Below, piece by piece: positions 47,601 to 59,115 of a stretch of DNA of 64,000 bases. How positions within the stretch are numbered: the first letter of the stretch is position 1; each line of letters begins with the position of its first letter. Where the stretch lies: assembly GCF_048773025.1 (NCBI RefSeq), contig NC_133545.1:10620001-10684000 (forward strand). Direction: 5' to 3'. A program made the translations under genes and the position numbers. A model generated the notes under the pieces. That model ran no database searches, was not told the origin of the DNA, and was given only the letters and a program-made list of their open reading frames with translations. Origin of the DNA: Camelus bactrianus (Eukaryota > Chordata > Mammalia > Artiodactyla > Camelidae).

Positions 47601-48710
47601 CCCGGCCCGCTGCCCCGCCCCGCGTGGGCCCACGGCCCACGCCGAGGAGGCGGGGAAGCTCTCATCCGCCGCGATCGTGTCCACCTTGGTCCAGCGTTTG
47701 AGGTGCCAGGCGGAAATGCCGTCGGCGCTGTCAGGCTCCTCGGCCTGGCGGTAATAAAGCGTGAAGGTCTCCCGGCAGGTGCCCCCGGCCACGCCCAGGC
47801 TGGAGCACGCCCGCACGGAGAAGTGGAGTCGGATGTGTGCCCTCTGGGCCCCTCGCCGCTCCACAAAGTGGGTCTGCAGCCAGTTGTCCTGCCCGGGGCC
47901 TGCAGGGGCCCCAGCCACGTGGCATGCCTCGAAGGTCCGGGTCAGGCGTCGCTGGTCGTCCAGGACACTCACCTCGTCCCACTGCAGGGAGGATCAGAGA
48001 TGGCATTATCTGCTCTGGGCTGGGAGGGTGAAGGGAAGTGGGGGTGTTTCTCTTCTAGTGAGACTTAAAATTGATGACAGGCGAAGCAGGTAAGGCCACC
48101 CGGAAGTCTTGTTTCTCTGGAGGGAAGATGTCTTATCCCATCAATCTCTACCCAGTGCTTCCTTCTCAAATGCAACGTTCTCCTAAGACAACGCTCTCAA
48201 GAGCAAGCAGGGTGGGGGAAGAGGGGAAGGGTAGGGGGCTCAGAAGGAAAGAGTGACACTCACCCCACCTGGCGGGTAAGTGAGCCAGCCAATCTCAGAT
48301 GTCTCTCCAGTGGTGTCCAGCAATACCTCTGTCCAGAGATAAGAGGCGCTCAGTGACCAGGCCTTCAGCCCCCACGACAAACCCCACCCCACTCCCATTA
48401 GGAAAAGAAAGCATTTCCCTCCCAGGTTCATTTAACTGATTTGCAGGAGCACAGCTGTCTGTCAGGAACCTGTCGCTGAAACCCTACCCATTCCTTTCCC
48501 ACTTTGGGTATCTTCACTGTTTCCTGCCTTTTCTGAATCTTTTCCCATTTCTCACCTATGCTGGGTCTCTACTGGCAGGTGGGGGTTCTCCGGTCTCCCC
48601 TCCCTCTTACCTTCCAGAGCCAGGACTGAGGACACCAGCACCAGGGCCCACAGGCCGCCCACCATGCCCGCCACTCTGCTCCCTGACTGGGCAGCCCCCT
48701 CAGCAGCCAT
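41669..48710 (-). CDS. EPHB6: EPHB6 ephrin type-B receptor 6 (pseudokinase), 16 coding exons
   Basis: EPHB6 is a plasma-membrane ephrin-B receptor known to lack kinase activity and to signal through partner Eph receptors. Exons in transcript order: 48710-48611, 48328-48264, 47981-47228, 46550-46395, 46084-45746, 45637-45513, 45315-45153, 44931-44817, 44615-44563, 44368-44249, 44130-43883, 43435-43262, 42769-42620, 42364-42171, 42047-41892, 41777-41669. The phase is continuous, giving 1006 residues. Domains: signal peptide; ephrin-binding domain mostly in the 754-nt third exon; cysteine-rich region; two fibronectin III domains; transmembrane helix (about 579-604); kinase-like domain (about 655-905); SAM domain (about 935-1000); C-terminus GSVEV. 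Catalytic positions are replaced: VAIQ (Q687) for [16 protein letters not shown] (A780) for HRD, and ARLG (R798) for DFG. This is normal for EPHB6. The polyserine tract of human EPHB6 is nearly absent here ([11 protein letters not shown]). The short N-terminus may begin instead at the internal Met16 (48665-48663). Confidence 0.97.
42800..43040 (+). repeat. MIR SINE in an EPHB6 intron
   Basis: 'ccatatttattgagcagata', 'ccgttttacagatgcagagg' and 'cttgtgcaacgtcacagagc' give a nearly full-length MIR on the plus strand, antisense to EPHB6. Confidence 0.75.
43451..43660. repeat. 21-bp minisatellite, about 10 copies, in an EPHB6 intron
   Basis: Ten tandem copies of a unit like agaggtcagccaaggacgg are anchored by AGGTCA at 43453, 43475, 43496, 43517, 43538, 43578, 43599, 43620 and 43641, with an AGATCA variant at 43559. 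Spacing is 21 bp, with one step of 22 and one of 19. The array lies in the intron between exons 43883-44130 and 43262-43435, directly beside the acceptor of the latter. On the transcribed (minus) sense each unit reads ggctgacctcttccc, which is pyrimidine-rich and has no AG. Confidence 0.9.
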
Positions 48711-48809
48711 CAGGCATCTTCAGGGCTCCCACCATTGCCCTGGCCACTGCCCAGCTCCCAGGTGGGGCTGCTGCTTTGCCAGACTGGGGTCTGCAGCCAA
48801 GCTTGCTTC
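48611..48809 (-). other. EPHB6: EPHB6 first coding exon with 5' UTR
   Basis: On the minus strand a pyrimidine-rich acceptor (tcctttgtgtctccctag) ends just before 48809. The exon then carries 99 nt of predicted 5' UTR, the AUG at 48710, the signal-peptide codons and the donor at 48611 (GAAG, then GTAAG). The acceptor is predicted by eye; the coding part is firm. Confidence 0.65.
48700..48735 (-). promoter_or_regulatory. EPHB6: Upstream ORF overlapping the EPHB6 start codon
   Basis: An AUG at 48735-48733 with G at -3 and G at +4 opens an 11-codon ORF. It contains a second in-frame AUG at 48717 and stops at 48702-48700, past the EPHB6 AUG (48710) in a different frame. The 48710 AUG has a poor context (C at -3). 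The next in-frame AUG, Met16 at 48665, has G at -3 and +4 and starts a compact signal peptide ([18 protein letters not shown]). The ORF counts only if this region is in the mRNA, as the predicted acceptor implies. Confidence 0.55.
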
Positions 48810-49639
48810 CTAGGGAGACACAAAGGACCAGAAGAGGCCGCTGGGAGGTAACTGCATTGCTTCATATATGGCCCAGCCTCCAAAATCTGGCCCTGTATCT
48901 CCCCCTGTATCTCTCAAACTGCCCCAGCACCAACCATGGGTGAGGGCCAGCAGAAAGCTGACTCCTGATCTCTGTCAAGCCCACCATCGTGGAGGGCTGT
49001 GGGCCCGGTCGGCGCTTCCTGCCTACTCTCCGCAGGTGACCCACCTCTGAGCATCTGTTTCTCACGGCCTTCACACTTAGAGCAGAGGGCAGTTCTGGGC
49101 CAGTCTTACCCTTTTCTTCCGGAAAGAGCTAATCAAGTTCTTTCTCTTCATTTACTCTCTCTTCTCCCTACAGTCACCCGGTATTGAAATGAAAGTCAGA
49201 ATTTTTTTTTCATTAAAAGCAGACAAGTTAGAAGCTACTCCTTCCCTGGGGACACACGGTCTCCCCTCCCCATCACCTCCCAACCCCCATCAGGCTTGGA
49301 CCCTCTAGACATTTCAGAGAGGCAGTGAAGCGAGAGGGACCACAGAAGGAGAGCTGTGGGGTATGGTGGGAGGGAGGGGGCAAGAACAGACGCACAAAGG
49401 AACACAGGCGGAAAGATTCCGTCTGAAAAAGGAGCAAGGATAGAGAAGAGATGGAGCTCTGCGGGTCTGGCATAGCTACATTTTGTGAACAAAGGTCCTC
49501 TCTCCACAAGGGGCACATTTTTTCTCTGGCTTACAGAAAAATAAACTTATGTCTTGTATGTGAAAAGATGCTTCCTCCTCTGCTCACAATGAAAGGCACG
49601 CATGTTGAAACAACAGTGACATGTCATTTTGTCCTGAGA

Positions 49640-50160
49640 TTAACAACGCACTGGGTTGGAGAAGGTATGAGAAATAGGCTCTCTAAGAGTCACTGTGCTT
49701 TCGAGTTCAAATTGGTGAATCCTCTTAGAAGGACAGTTGGCAATGTCTATCTTCACCTCTGAGAATTTGTCCTTGATGGATCATATACTTGGATTCTTTC
49801 GCATGGATGTTCAAACAAGAATATTTATTGCAGAATTGTTTGCAAGGGAAAAGGCTGTAAAGTAACTGTTCAGCAAGGGGAAGGTGGTTAAAAAATTATG
49901 GCACAACTTAAAGAGGAATAAGGGCTAATGTTTATGTGCTGATATGAAAATAACTCCAAGTAAAAGTACACTGTCCTTTGCAGAGCCGTGTACAGTATGC
50001 TCCCTACTGGGAACTCACTAAGGACCGTACATATACGTGTTATGTAAATAGGATCTTCATGAAGGGTAGACACAAGCTGGGGAGAAAGGTGGAGGAAGAG
50101 GACTGGGGCTAGCACAAGGGAGAAGTGCTCTCACTATATGCTCTTTAATTTTTATATTTT
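49640..50160 (+). mobile_element. L1ME-type LINE fragment
   Basis: 'caatgtctatcttcacctct', 'gaatatttattgcagaattg' and 'gtggttaaaaaattatggca' follow the old L1ME 3' region in sense orientation. Non-coding and diverged. Confidence 0.6.
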
Positions 50161-50864
50161 AAAAATCTTGCCTCTATATTATTTTTTAAATTAAATCACT
50201 AAAATTTCACTTAAATCAGTCAATAATAACTGTTTAGTAAATGAATCCAGATAGTGTTCATGCCCTCAAAATGACATCTCGGGACTATGTGATAAGCTAC
50301 CCCTTGATACAAAACATTCCCCAACCTTTAGAAGCAGAGCACCGCAGCTCACAAGCATGGGACCAGGAGGCACGGCTGCTCCCAGGGTCAAGGTGAAGAC
50401 GAACAGGGCTGCTTGTTAGTCTAAGATTAGTGGTGAGCGAGCTGTCTCCTCATGACTGAATCTCAGAAATCTGGAAGTTGCATGGTCAAGAGCAGTAGAT
50501 TTTCCTGTTGGGTTGAAAGACACGAGACTAAGAGTGGGAAAAAAAAAACTTGGAAGTTGGAACTTAAAAATTACACTGTATACAATGAAGCTGAAACCAA
50601 ACCATTAAACTATATTTAACTTTGCTAAATATGAAAATCATGATTTGATGTCTACTACATTTTCTGGTAATGCCGGCTGTACTGTAAGATAAAGGCTTCA
50701 GCATTCTCTCCATGTGGTTATCATGAAAAGACACCGTTTCGACATCCGTGTGGGCTGCTGTGTAGGGGATGTCTGCCAACTAGCCACTGAAATTTACCTT
50801 TCATGCCTCTAGAGCCTGATTTGTGGAATAGAGAATTCAACTTATAGCGTGTGGAGGCAAGTAA

Positions 50865-50955
50865 GGAGAATTTCCAAATCATCACGTTGTACCCCTTAAA
50901 CTTACACAATATCATATGTCAATTGTATCTCAATACAGCTGGGGAAAAAAAGAAG
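50865..50955 (+). mobile_element. L1 3'-end fragment
   Basis: 'acgttgtaccccttaaactt', then 'gtcaattgtatctcaataca' and an A-rich end, match laurasiatherian L1 3' termini in plus orientation. Confidence 0.6.
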
Positions 50956-53900
50956 CATTTCTACATGGGAAATTATTCATAAGAAACAGAGGTTCTTTGC
51001 AAATACTGTCCCAAATTCTACTAGAATCATTCACAGATTAAATAAATGTTTCAAAGAAGAATGAGGAGACAGTGAAGTCAAAAGCATGGCCCCATCAACA
51101 ATGGCTGTTTAGGAAATATCCTGAAGTAATTCACGTTGTAGGTGGACCCCCCCACCCCCCAGACTCTCAGTGGCTCAGTTTGGAGACATGCTTCTACACC
51201 AAAGCAGACCAGCTTCTGGCCAGAGTCACAGGGTCTTATCAAGAACCAAAAATGCCCGCAAAACATCTTTAAACAATGAAGCCTATTATACCATTTGCCC
51301 AGCAGATATTCTTTAGAATAGCCTCTTTCAGTCAGAACATGGATGGATTCTGGAATCTGTACAAAGAAGAAACTCTAAGTCGTATGTCTTCCTAAACTTC
51401 TAACTAGATGAATAATCCTGGAGAAGGAATGAGGAACACCGTGGAAAAATCTCAGTGAATTTTTTTGAGAGACAGCGAATCATGAGAGAAAAAGATGCAC
51501 TGCAGATCACATCGGCTGTGCAATATGGAACATTCTAGAAGATGAAGGCAAAGCATATGCTTTGATGACCCACGCTACAAGTAACATGGTGGCTCGCGGC
51601 TACCCCAGGGCGTGCATGAACATCCTTAGTGTGCATCTAGAGGACAACATGAAGCTGGCCTCTCTCCAGAAGCTCCAGAAAGGAGCCAAAGCAATTCTAA
51701 AACATGCTAAGCCACTCAGCTTCTGTTGTCAGGAGGAATCAAGTAGAAAGTGATAAAATAGAGACATTGCATGTGGATTGCCAGGAGTAATTTTTTGAAA
51801 TTTTACTAAGGGCAAAGATACTCATTGAAGAGGTTAGAGGGTCTTCAAGTATCCAGACGTGTACTTCTGCTGTTTGATGAGAACCTCTTATAGATTTGGA
51901 TCCAGAAGACTGAAGGTTATAAACATATTTCTTCAGAAAAAAAAAAGTGTTGCTGAGTAAGACTACGAAGTTAGGTCAGTTCTTGCGTATCAAACAAACC
52001 AGATAAATCCAAGTCTTTATTTTTTAATGTATAAAAAGAAACTGAGTGTATGTCTGTGGCAAGGACAAAAACAAGGATATAAGGAAATTTTATTAAGATA
52101 TGGAAGAAATTGCTGTCAATTAATTCCTACCCCTGCAGGTTCTTTTGAGAGAAGATTCAAAGGCAGAAATGTAAGTGACAAGAACACGCAGCTCCATCGT
52201 ATGCCTGGACTACAAAACAAGCAGGACTTAGAACTTGATTTTCAAAGGTGCCTTCAATGGCTGAGGACTAGGACATCTTTCCGCATTTGGTCCAGGAGTC
52301 TGCCCTGGGAGCAACCAGTCACATCTCTGCCGCCACTCAGAGGGGGACCAACCTCTGTAGGGCCAGGCCCCTCATCCTCCTCCCTGAGGCCTGCTGGAGA
52401 GTCCTCTCTTCTCCAGCTCATGAAAGGAATCCGTCAGGGTTTAGAAATCCTCTAACCTATGAAAAAGTAGAAAACTTATCTCCATCAGGAAAACATTCAC
52501 ATTTCAGATGTGTATATGGTTTTAAAAATATAAGACACCAGCAGCAGCAGAAATGTGGATGTAAAATCAGAGCTCAGAAAATGAGACTGATTAGAGAAAG
52601 TTTCATGTGATAAAAATTGCATTCTATCACCAGCTTTTTTTTTTTTTCAGCCCCTTTTCTGGCTTTATCATTTTATATTTTTTTGATACAGTAGAGACAC
52701 TACACCTGCAAGCTTGCTACATTTCTTTAGTTTACAAAAATATGACAGTTTCGTGGGTATAAGGATTGTATTTTGTTTTCACAAACTGGCAAAGATTAAA
52801 GATGTGTAGAATCTAAGCTTATAAATCATAGCTTATGAGTCCTGGTAGCTATAAAAATGAAAGCTTTAAAAATAAATGAGTAAATCTGTAAGAATTTTAA
52901 AAGTTAACAGGGCTCAAATTAAAATGCTAAATATGATAATTTATGAGCAAACCAAGCTGACTTAATATAATTTATGCACCTCGTCCACAAAGTGAATTTT
53001 TTAAACATTAAAAAATATAAGCCAAATAAGCTTGGAGGAAAGTATGTAAAAAGATATATTGGGCTATGAAGCTAAAACCTGTAGTGGGTAGAGCTGGAGC
53101 ATGCAGGAGTTATTAACTTTGTCTTATACAAATTTGAATTTTTTTATGTTATAATGAGCATATCTTATTGTTATAATTAAGACAAAATCTCATTATTAAA
53201 ATCTAAACAGAAAAAGGAAAATGTAAAACCTAGACTAGCATAGCATGGGTACATTTTATCCCTCCCCTCTTTGCCCCCAAATATTTAGAAATTTTCATCT
53301 ATAAGAAGAAAGGAGAGATATCGAGGCAGTAGGAGCTGGAAATGAATGAGTGAAATAATGTCAACAGTAAAAGCAAAATACCCTTTATCCCTGGGCATTC
53401 TTTAAGTGTCTCTCCTAAGAAGTTCAGCCCCTGAGAACTGTCCCACTAATGACATCATGCTTCTCTTACGAGCTGTCAAGCAAAGGCCTGCAACTCCACA
53501 AGGAAAGAGGGGAACAGAGGAGGCTGTACACTTGAAACACACGTGAGGCATCGCTGCAAAGGGAGCTCAGATGGGGAGGCAGAGCAGCCCGCGGGGGCCA
53601 GCAGGGCCAAGGACGCTCCCAAGGGCAAAGGGGTCGATGGTTTTAAATGTCTCATGTGCCTGGTGTGGTTGCTGAGCTGGTCCTCACACCTGTTAGCCAC
53701 AGGGTCAGCGTGGGAGGGGTCAGCACATAGGCCCTGACCTCCGTCCTGTTCTGCAGCTGTTAAACGCCCAGGAAATTCCAGTATAATCCTTGCTCAGCTG
53801 AATGCTACCCTTTAATCTCTACCTTGGATACAGTCTCAGTAGCTCTCTCTTCACCCTCTGGCCACCCACCTTAAAAAGGATCCCACTGGCCTTTAAGGAG

Positions 53901-55749
53901 AGCAGCCAGCAGACAGTGAGGAGGTGGTTTTCTTCTGGTGCTTCTAGCCCCAGCTGTCCTGGCTGCAGAAGCCAATTTGTGGATCACCTAGCAGAGGACA
54001 GCCCTGTGTCCCTGGAGGCCTCCAGCCCCTGAGCATGTCCCCCAGAGCACGCAGATGCAGACAAATGCGCCTCTCACTCCCCGGCTGGCTGTGGAGCTGG
54101 GGGAGGCTTTTAAGATGCAGGCAGTGTCTGGATCTAGCCAGACAACCACTTAGAATGAGCCACTCTGGCTGTGCACAGATAGGGGACAAGTGCGGCTGTG
54201 GAAGAGGGCACAAGGGAGGGGGCTGGGGCAGTTGAAACATATGCAGGAGAGATGAGGAAGTGGCAGATTGTGGAAAAGCCCATGAGTGCCAACCCATGCC
54301 CATGAGAGCGAGTGTGAGAGTGTGTAAGGGAGTGTGACGAGGTGAGGTGGGTGTGGGGCAGGAGAGTGTGTGCTGGGCTGTGTGTGTGTGTGTGTGTGTG
54401 ACAGCATGCACATTAGCACAGATCCCACGTGGTCCTCATGCTGGTGGCAGACGCCTGTGAGTCCTTCTCCCTCACCCTGGTCTGCCCCTACTCCACCCCC
54501 AGTCAGGCTGTAAGCTGCTCTCTGCCCTGGGAGTTGCTTCTGCAGAAACACATGGGAGGGGGAGGTAAGCCGGGAAGTAGAGACTGGGAAACCTCAGGCG
54601 CAAATCCCCTCAAACGCCACCGTCCCCCTCCTACCTAGTGAGGAATGTGGTTGGGACACAGGGTCTAGGGTCCGGCTCAGGAGATGGGGATGAGCTGGAG
54701 AGCAGCTGGCCCTGCTAGTGGAGGAATGGTCTGGCCCTTCCCACACTGAGCACATCGCCGCCTGTTGCTCCCCAGCATTCTGATGACAGAGTGGCCACAG
54801 CCAGCCATCTTCCTGCACCCTGAATGAACCAATAGACTCTAAAGGAGTCCTGTTCCCTAGGCCACTAGGTAGGTACATAGGAGCCCTCACGCTAATCTTC
54901 CTGCTACAGAAAAGGTCCAGTGCCCTGAAAGATCCCTCTGAACAGCACCTGGCAAGTCTCAATGCCCCAGTGCCCACCACTTGGGCAGTTTCCGTGGACT
55001 GCCAAAGTCCCACATCTCCTTTCCCACCGAACCAGCATCTCCCTGTCTACAGCCTGAGTCAAGCTCCCAGGTGGGCAGAGGGCCTGGGGTTAACTGATTG
55101 GGAACAGGCCCAGCCGCTTCTCTCCATGGGCACTGCCAGGGACATTACAACATCGGCTATGCTGGGCCTGTGCCAGTTCCCCCAGGGATGGGAGGAGAGA
55201 CAGTGCCAGACAGCCAAGATTGGTGGGTGGGGGTGTCGGGCAGGCAGGGCCAAGCACCCAGATGTAACGAGAGGGGGTGGAGCTGGGGCAGCAGCAAGCA
55301 GTAGACTTTGGTTGCAAGTTGGGGGTCATGGCTGGGGAGCAGGAACCAAGCCTTCGCTCCACTCCAGGTGTGGTGATGGAGGTGGGGGAGAGGACAGGCT
55401 GCGGGGAACTGGGGGCAGGTGTGCCATCAACCTCCTTGCTCCTCCCAGCTCCACCGGGATTGGAGAGATGCCACTGGAGTCAGAGGGGTGGGCAATCCTC
55501 TTCAGAAGGCTTGGAGACCAGCCTCTGCGAGGACCCCCTAGCTCAGGACTCCCTGTATCAGAGCCAACGGAGTATCTCTGAAAACACAGTGGGGGATCGC
55601 AGCAGCAGGACAATCGGGGTGTCACGGATGACTGGTCAGAGGCGGGGGCGGTTGGGAGCCAGGGTGGCCTGTTCCGCATCCATCACGAACCCTGCTCTCG
55701 CCTTGGGGAGGGATAGATACTCAGCACTCTGCTAGGAGGACTCCCCGGA

Positions 55750-56570
55750 TTTGCAGAGGCCCTGTCTGGCGGGCCCTTCCACTTCTGCAGACCTTAATCC
55801 CTCTGTCCCCAGGCGCGCCGGTCCCCGACCCCCAAACACCGCCTGCGACCCCAGGGCTCACCTTGGCGCCGGCCGCAGGCTCCGCAGGTCTGCGCTCCCC
55901 GAGGCCCCGCGCTGGAGCTGCGGCTCCCGGCGCTCGCGCAGCGCCGCCCGCGTCTCCGCTGGGGTGCGGGAGCCCCCCTCCCCGCGGCCCGGGCCCGCGC
56001 GGCCCCGCGGGTCTCAGGGGTTGGGGCGGCCGGGGGGCGGTGGCGGACGCCAGGGGCTGCTCGGGAGGCGGGGCGCTGGGGGATCGCGCGGGGTCCGCGT
56101 CGCGCTCGCCGTCGCCGTGCTGGGTCGCGGGTCCCGCCGGCCGCCGCTGTGTTCGGGAGCAGCGGCTGGAGCGAGCTCAGCCCGGCCCGCCCCCTCCGCG
56201 TCCCTCCCAGCCCGGCCCGCCCCTCTCCGGCCCCTTCGGCCGCCCTCCCTCTCCCCTCTTCCGGGGAGCCGAGCCCGCCCTCCCGGCCTCGGCGGCGAGT
56301 GCGCGGCGCTCGCTCCGCGGCCCCGGCGCGCGGGGGAGAGCGGGGTGGCGGCGCGGGGCTCGCCCGGGGCCCGCCTGGGAGCGGGGCCGGGGGACGTGGG
56401 CGCGGAGGGTGGCACGCGTGCGGGGCCCGGGGTTAGGCGGCCCACCGGGCGCCTGGGAGCGGCGTTGAAAGCCCCCTGGGCGGGCGTGGGCTCCCGCCCC
56501 CGGAGAACAGCGCGACTGGCCCGAGGGCTGGTGCCCAGCGCAGGGCAGCCGCGCGCCCTCGCCTCCCTTG
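55750..56570. promoter_or_regulatory. EPHB6: CpG island, likely EPHB6 promoter
   Basis: An approximately 800-bp stretch is extremely rich in G+C and CpG (densest about 55860-56520), in sharp contrast to its AT-rich surroundings. It lies about 7 kb upstream of the first EPHB6 coding exon, consistent with the roughly 16-kb span of human EPHB6, and contains a strong minus-strand splice donor. I see no TATA box. Its length and density mark a broad housekeeping-type promoter. Long open frames inside it are a by-product of base composition. Confidence 0.75.
55862..56170 (-). other. EPHB6: Predicted noncoding first exon of EPHB6
   Basis: Within the CpG island, the minus strand reads GCGCCAAG followed by GTGAGCCC, a near-perfect 5' splice site ending an exon at 55862. 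It would splice to the acceptor at 48809 or to unrecognised intermediate 5' UTR exons. The exon's 5' limit is unknown, and the outer coordinate is only a rough guess. Confidence 0.45.
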
Positions 56571-58884
56571 CCTTTCTGCTTCAACTCTAGGAACTAAACC
56601 TACTGTTTTAGTTCCTACTCAGATTTGAACTGAGGTGGGCGTGAGCTGAGAAAAAGAGGAGAAGAGGGTGGAGGGAAAGACAAACTGAGAAATCTGGAGG
56701 GTGCGGGGGTGGGGTGGGGGTGGATCGGCAGTCAGGGTATGAAAGTGGCTCCGATCTAGCCTTAAACTTCTCCGCGTTTGTGACCCTAGGTCTTGCTCAG
56801 CGGCAGGGCTTCTGACTCCATGCTCCCTCCCTCCTTCCACCCCAAAGGGCTTGGGAGGCTGGGTCTGAAAGGGGAAGTTCTGAGGTCGGTGCCAGGCGCT
56901 GACGCTGCAGGGCAAGTCACTGCACCTCTGGGCGCCCCCTCCCTTACCCGCTCCCCAGAGAGAACCACCCCACACGTTTGAGAGGCGGTGGAAAATACTC
57001 GCAGCGGGTGCCTGGAAGGGTTCAGGAACGGAGGGGCGCCGCCACAAAAGCGTTTCCGCCTACCCGGTAGCCTCCTCTCACACCCAGTAGGGGTCTATTG
57101 TTCGGGTCCTTACAGCGAAGTGTTGCTACCACCTGCTGCCGCTTTTCCAGGAACGCAGGCATCTGGGGGAATCTGACCTCTCCCCCCGCCACCCCCCACC
57201 TCCATATCACCCAGTCCTAGGTTATTCTCCTACGTTCTTCATTTATTCAAAACATCTTTATTAAAGCACTAGCCGCAAGTGGGCTGGTCAAAACTGGTAC
57301 TTAAGAAGCATTCAGAAACCAAGGGAAATTGTGAAAGCGATCTGTGAGCCAACAAGCGCAGCAACTAGAACGGTGAAACTCACTAGGAGGCACCTGGGAG
57401 AAACAAACTGGCTTTAATGAATCGGTGGAATGAGTGATAGAAAGAAAGATAAAGGCCACTGAACTAGTCCCTGCTGGGCAAGGGGGTCGTTCACTCTCAG
57501 TATCTGAGTCAATTAATAAACCTAATGATGTTGAGGGACTCTGCATGAGGGACATTCAAATAATAAGTCCACTGGCACTGGTGAGTTTGTGTCTTCCCTT
57601 TGCCCTGAAACCCAGTGGTAGAGAATTGCCATCACTTCGAAATCCGTTCTCTCCAAGGCCTTGAAAGACTTTTGTGAAGAAACCTGACTTTATATTATAT
57701 GCACTATTACATAACTCATGATCCTAGATATAGTAACAATTTGACTGATTGTCAGAGAGCTATGGGTATATTGGAAACTTTTCAAAAAAGCATATAATTA
57801 AATTAGGTTAAAAAAAGGAAGTATCAATCAAACCAAAAACAGAGAAGTTACTTGATAAAACCCAGAAATTCCAGTGGTAACTTACATCATGTATTGACAT
57901 TATAGTAAAACATTCCTTTCTATTGTCTGATGTATCACATTGTTTACACTGCTCATGAGGTGCCTAGAATATGAAATCAAGTTTTTGTTGTTTGAGGCTT
58001 ATGTAATTAGTTATTTTTCTTTTGTTCATAAAATTTGAGAGGCATCCAGTGTTCAAAGAAAGCATCATTGTACCCTGGAGGCAAAGGGGCTTAAATTTGT
58101 GATTACAATTGGCCCTGTGTTATAATCTCCTATGTGTTATTAAATGAAATTTTAAAAGCAGGTGGAAAGCGCAGAATGCATTGTTAAGTTATGCTGCCAT
58201 CTGCAGCTATTACAAAGCAAAGGAATAAATTCCTTTTCAAAGCTGGACATAAATCCTTTCCATAATTTGTTCAGTGCTTGATCATGAGGGGCTTAGAAGT
58301 ATTTTAGAATAAGTGAATAACAAGTAACAGTATTTAAGTTTGTTCTGTGCTGAAGGGCAGGACTTAATGAAGTCTGTGACTCACAGAATTCATTATCTTG
58401 GGACGCAGGCATCTACAATGTGAATCTGGAGCCAAAAGAAGGTCCTGAGGAGAAAACTCCAGCTGGTCTGGGATGGCTTTTTGATTAGTTCTGCCTTTTT
58501 TTTTTTCCCCCTGTTTTTGCCTCCTTCTTGGGTTTTTCTCTCTCCAACATCTATCACTCCCCAAGGATGTGCAATTTTCTCCTTTCTTATTTCCCTTTAG
58601 AACAGCTAATGCAAGCTGATGTTATTATAAACAAGAGCTTTATAAGTAATTTCAGTGATAAGAGTTCTAGTTAAAAAAAAAAAAAAAAAGCAATGAAGGA
58701 ACTTGCTGAGCCCCCAGATCTCTTATTCCAAGACATTACTTACAGTTCCCGATGCACAACCTCACAGGGTCTCAGGCACTTCTCTGAACTGTCTCCACGT
58801 CCCGTGGCCTCTACAGGCAGTCTTCCCCAAAGCTGGAGTCTGTTCTCCAGACATTTCACCCAAATAAAAGTGTCAAATGCCCAA

Positions 58885-59115
58885 TTTATGCAACTAAACT
58901 TTTTGGTTTTTCAGTTGAAGTATAGTTGATTTATAATGTTGTGTTAGTTTCTGGTATATAGCATAGTGATTCAGCTATACATTTACATGCTCTTTTTCAT
59001 GTTCTTTTTCTTTATAGGTTATTTATTACAAGCTATTGAATATAGTTCCCTGTGCGATACAGTAGGACCTTGTTGTCTGTCTATTTTGTGATTTTTTTTT
59101 TTTTTTCTGTTTAGT
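58885..59115 (-). mobile_element. Cetartiodactyl L1 3'-UTR fragment
   Basis: 'gttgaagtatagttgattta', 'gttgtgttagtttctggtat' and 'atatagttccctgtgcgata' are the reverse complement of a widespread cetartiodactyl L1 tail. Truncated on both sides. Confidence 0.7.

Larger units (their letters stand above)
48810..55861 (-). other. EPHB6: Predicted 5' intron of EPHB6
   Basis: About 7 kb between the predicted first exon in the CpG island and the first coding exon. It contains L1 fragments (49.64-50.16 and 50.87-50.95 kb), an unassigned stretch at 51.3-52.6 kb, AT-rich sequence (52.6-53.3 kb) and a short (GT)n at 54379-54400. Additional 5' UTR exons may lie here but cannot be called from sequence alone. 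Confidence 0.45.

Noticed and set aside
47178-48068. 296-codon plus-strand open frame
   Set aside because: It is the antisense shadow of the large EPHB6 ephrin-binding exon (47981-47228).
49101-49112. Minus-strand donor-like GGGTAAGA upstream of the EPHB6 coding start
   Set aside because: It could end a 5' UTR exon, but no convincing paired acceptor was identified, so it is not called.
55751-56590. 279-codon open frame on the plus strand in the CpG island
   Set aside because: GC-rich sequence lacks stop codons by composition. Several frames are open at once and the product is a low-complexity Arg/Gly/Pro/Ala run without a domain.
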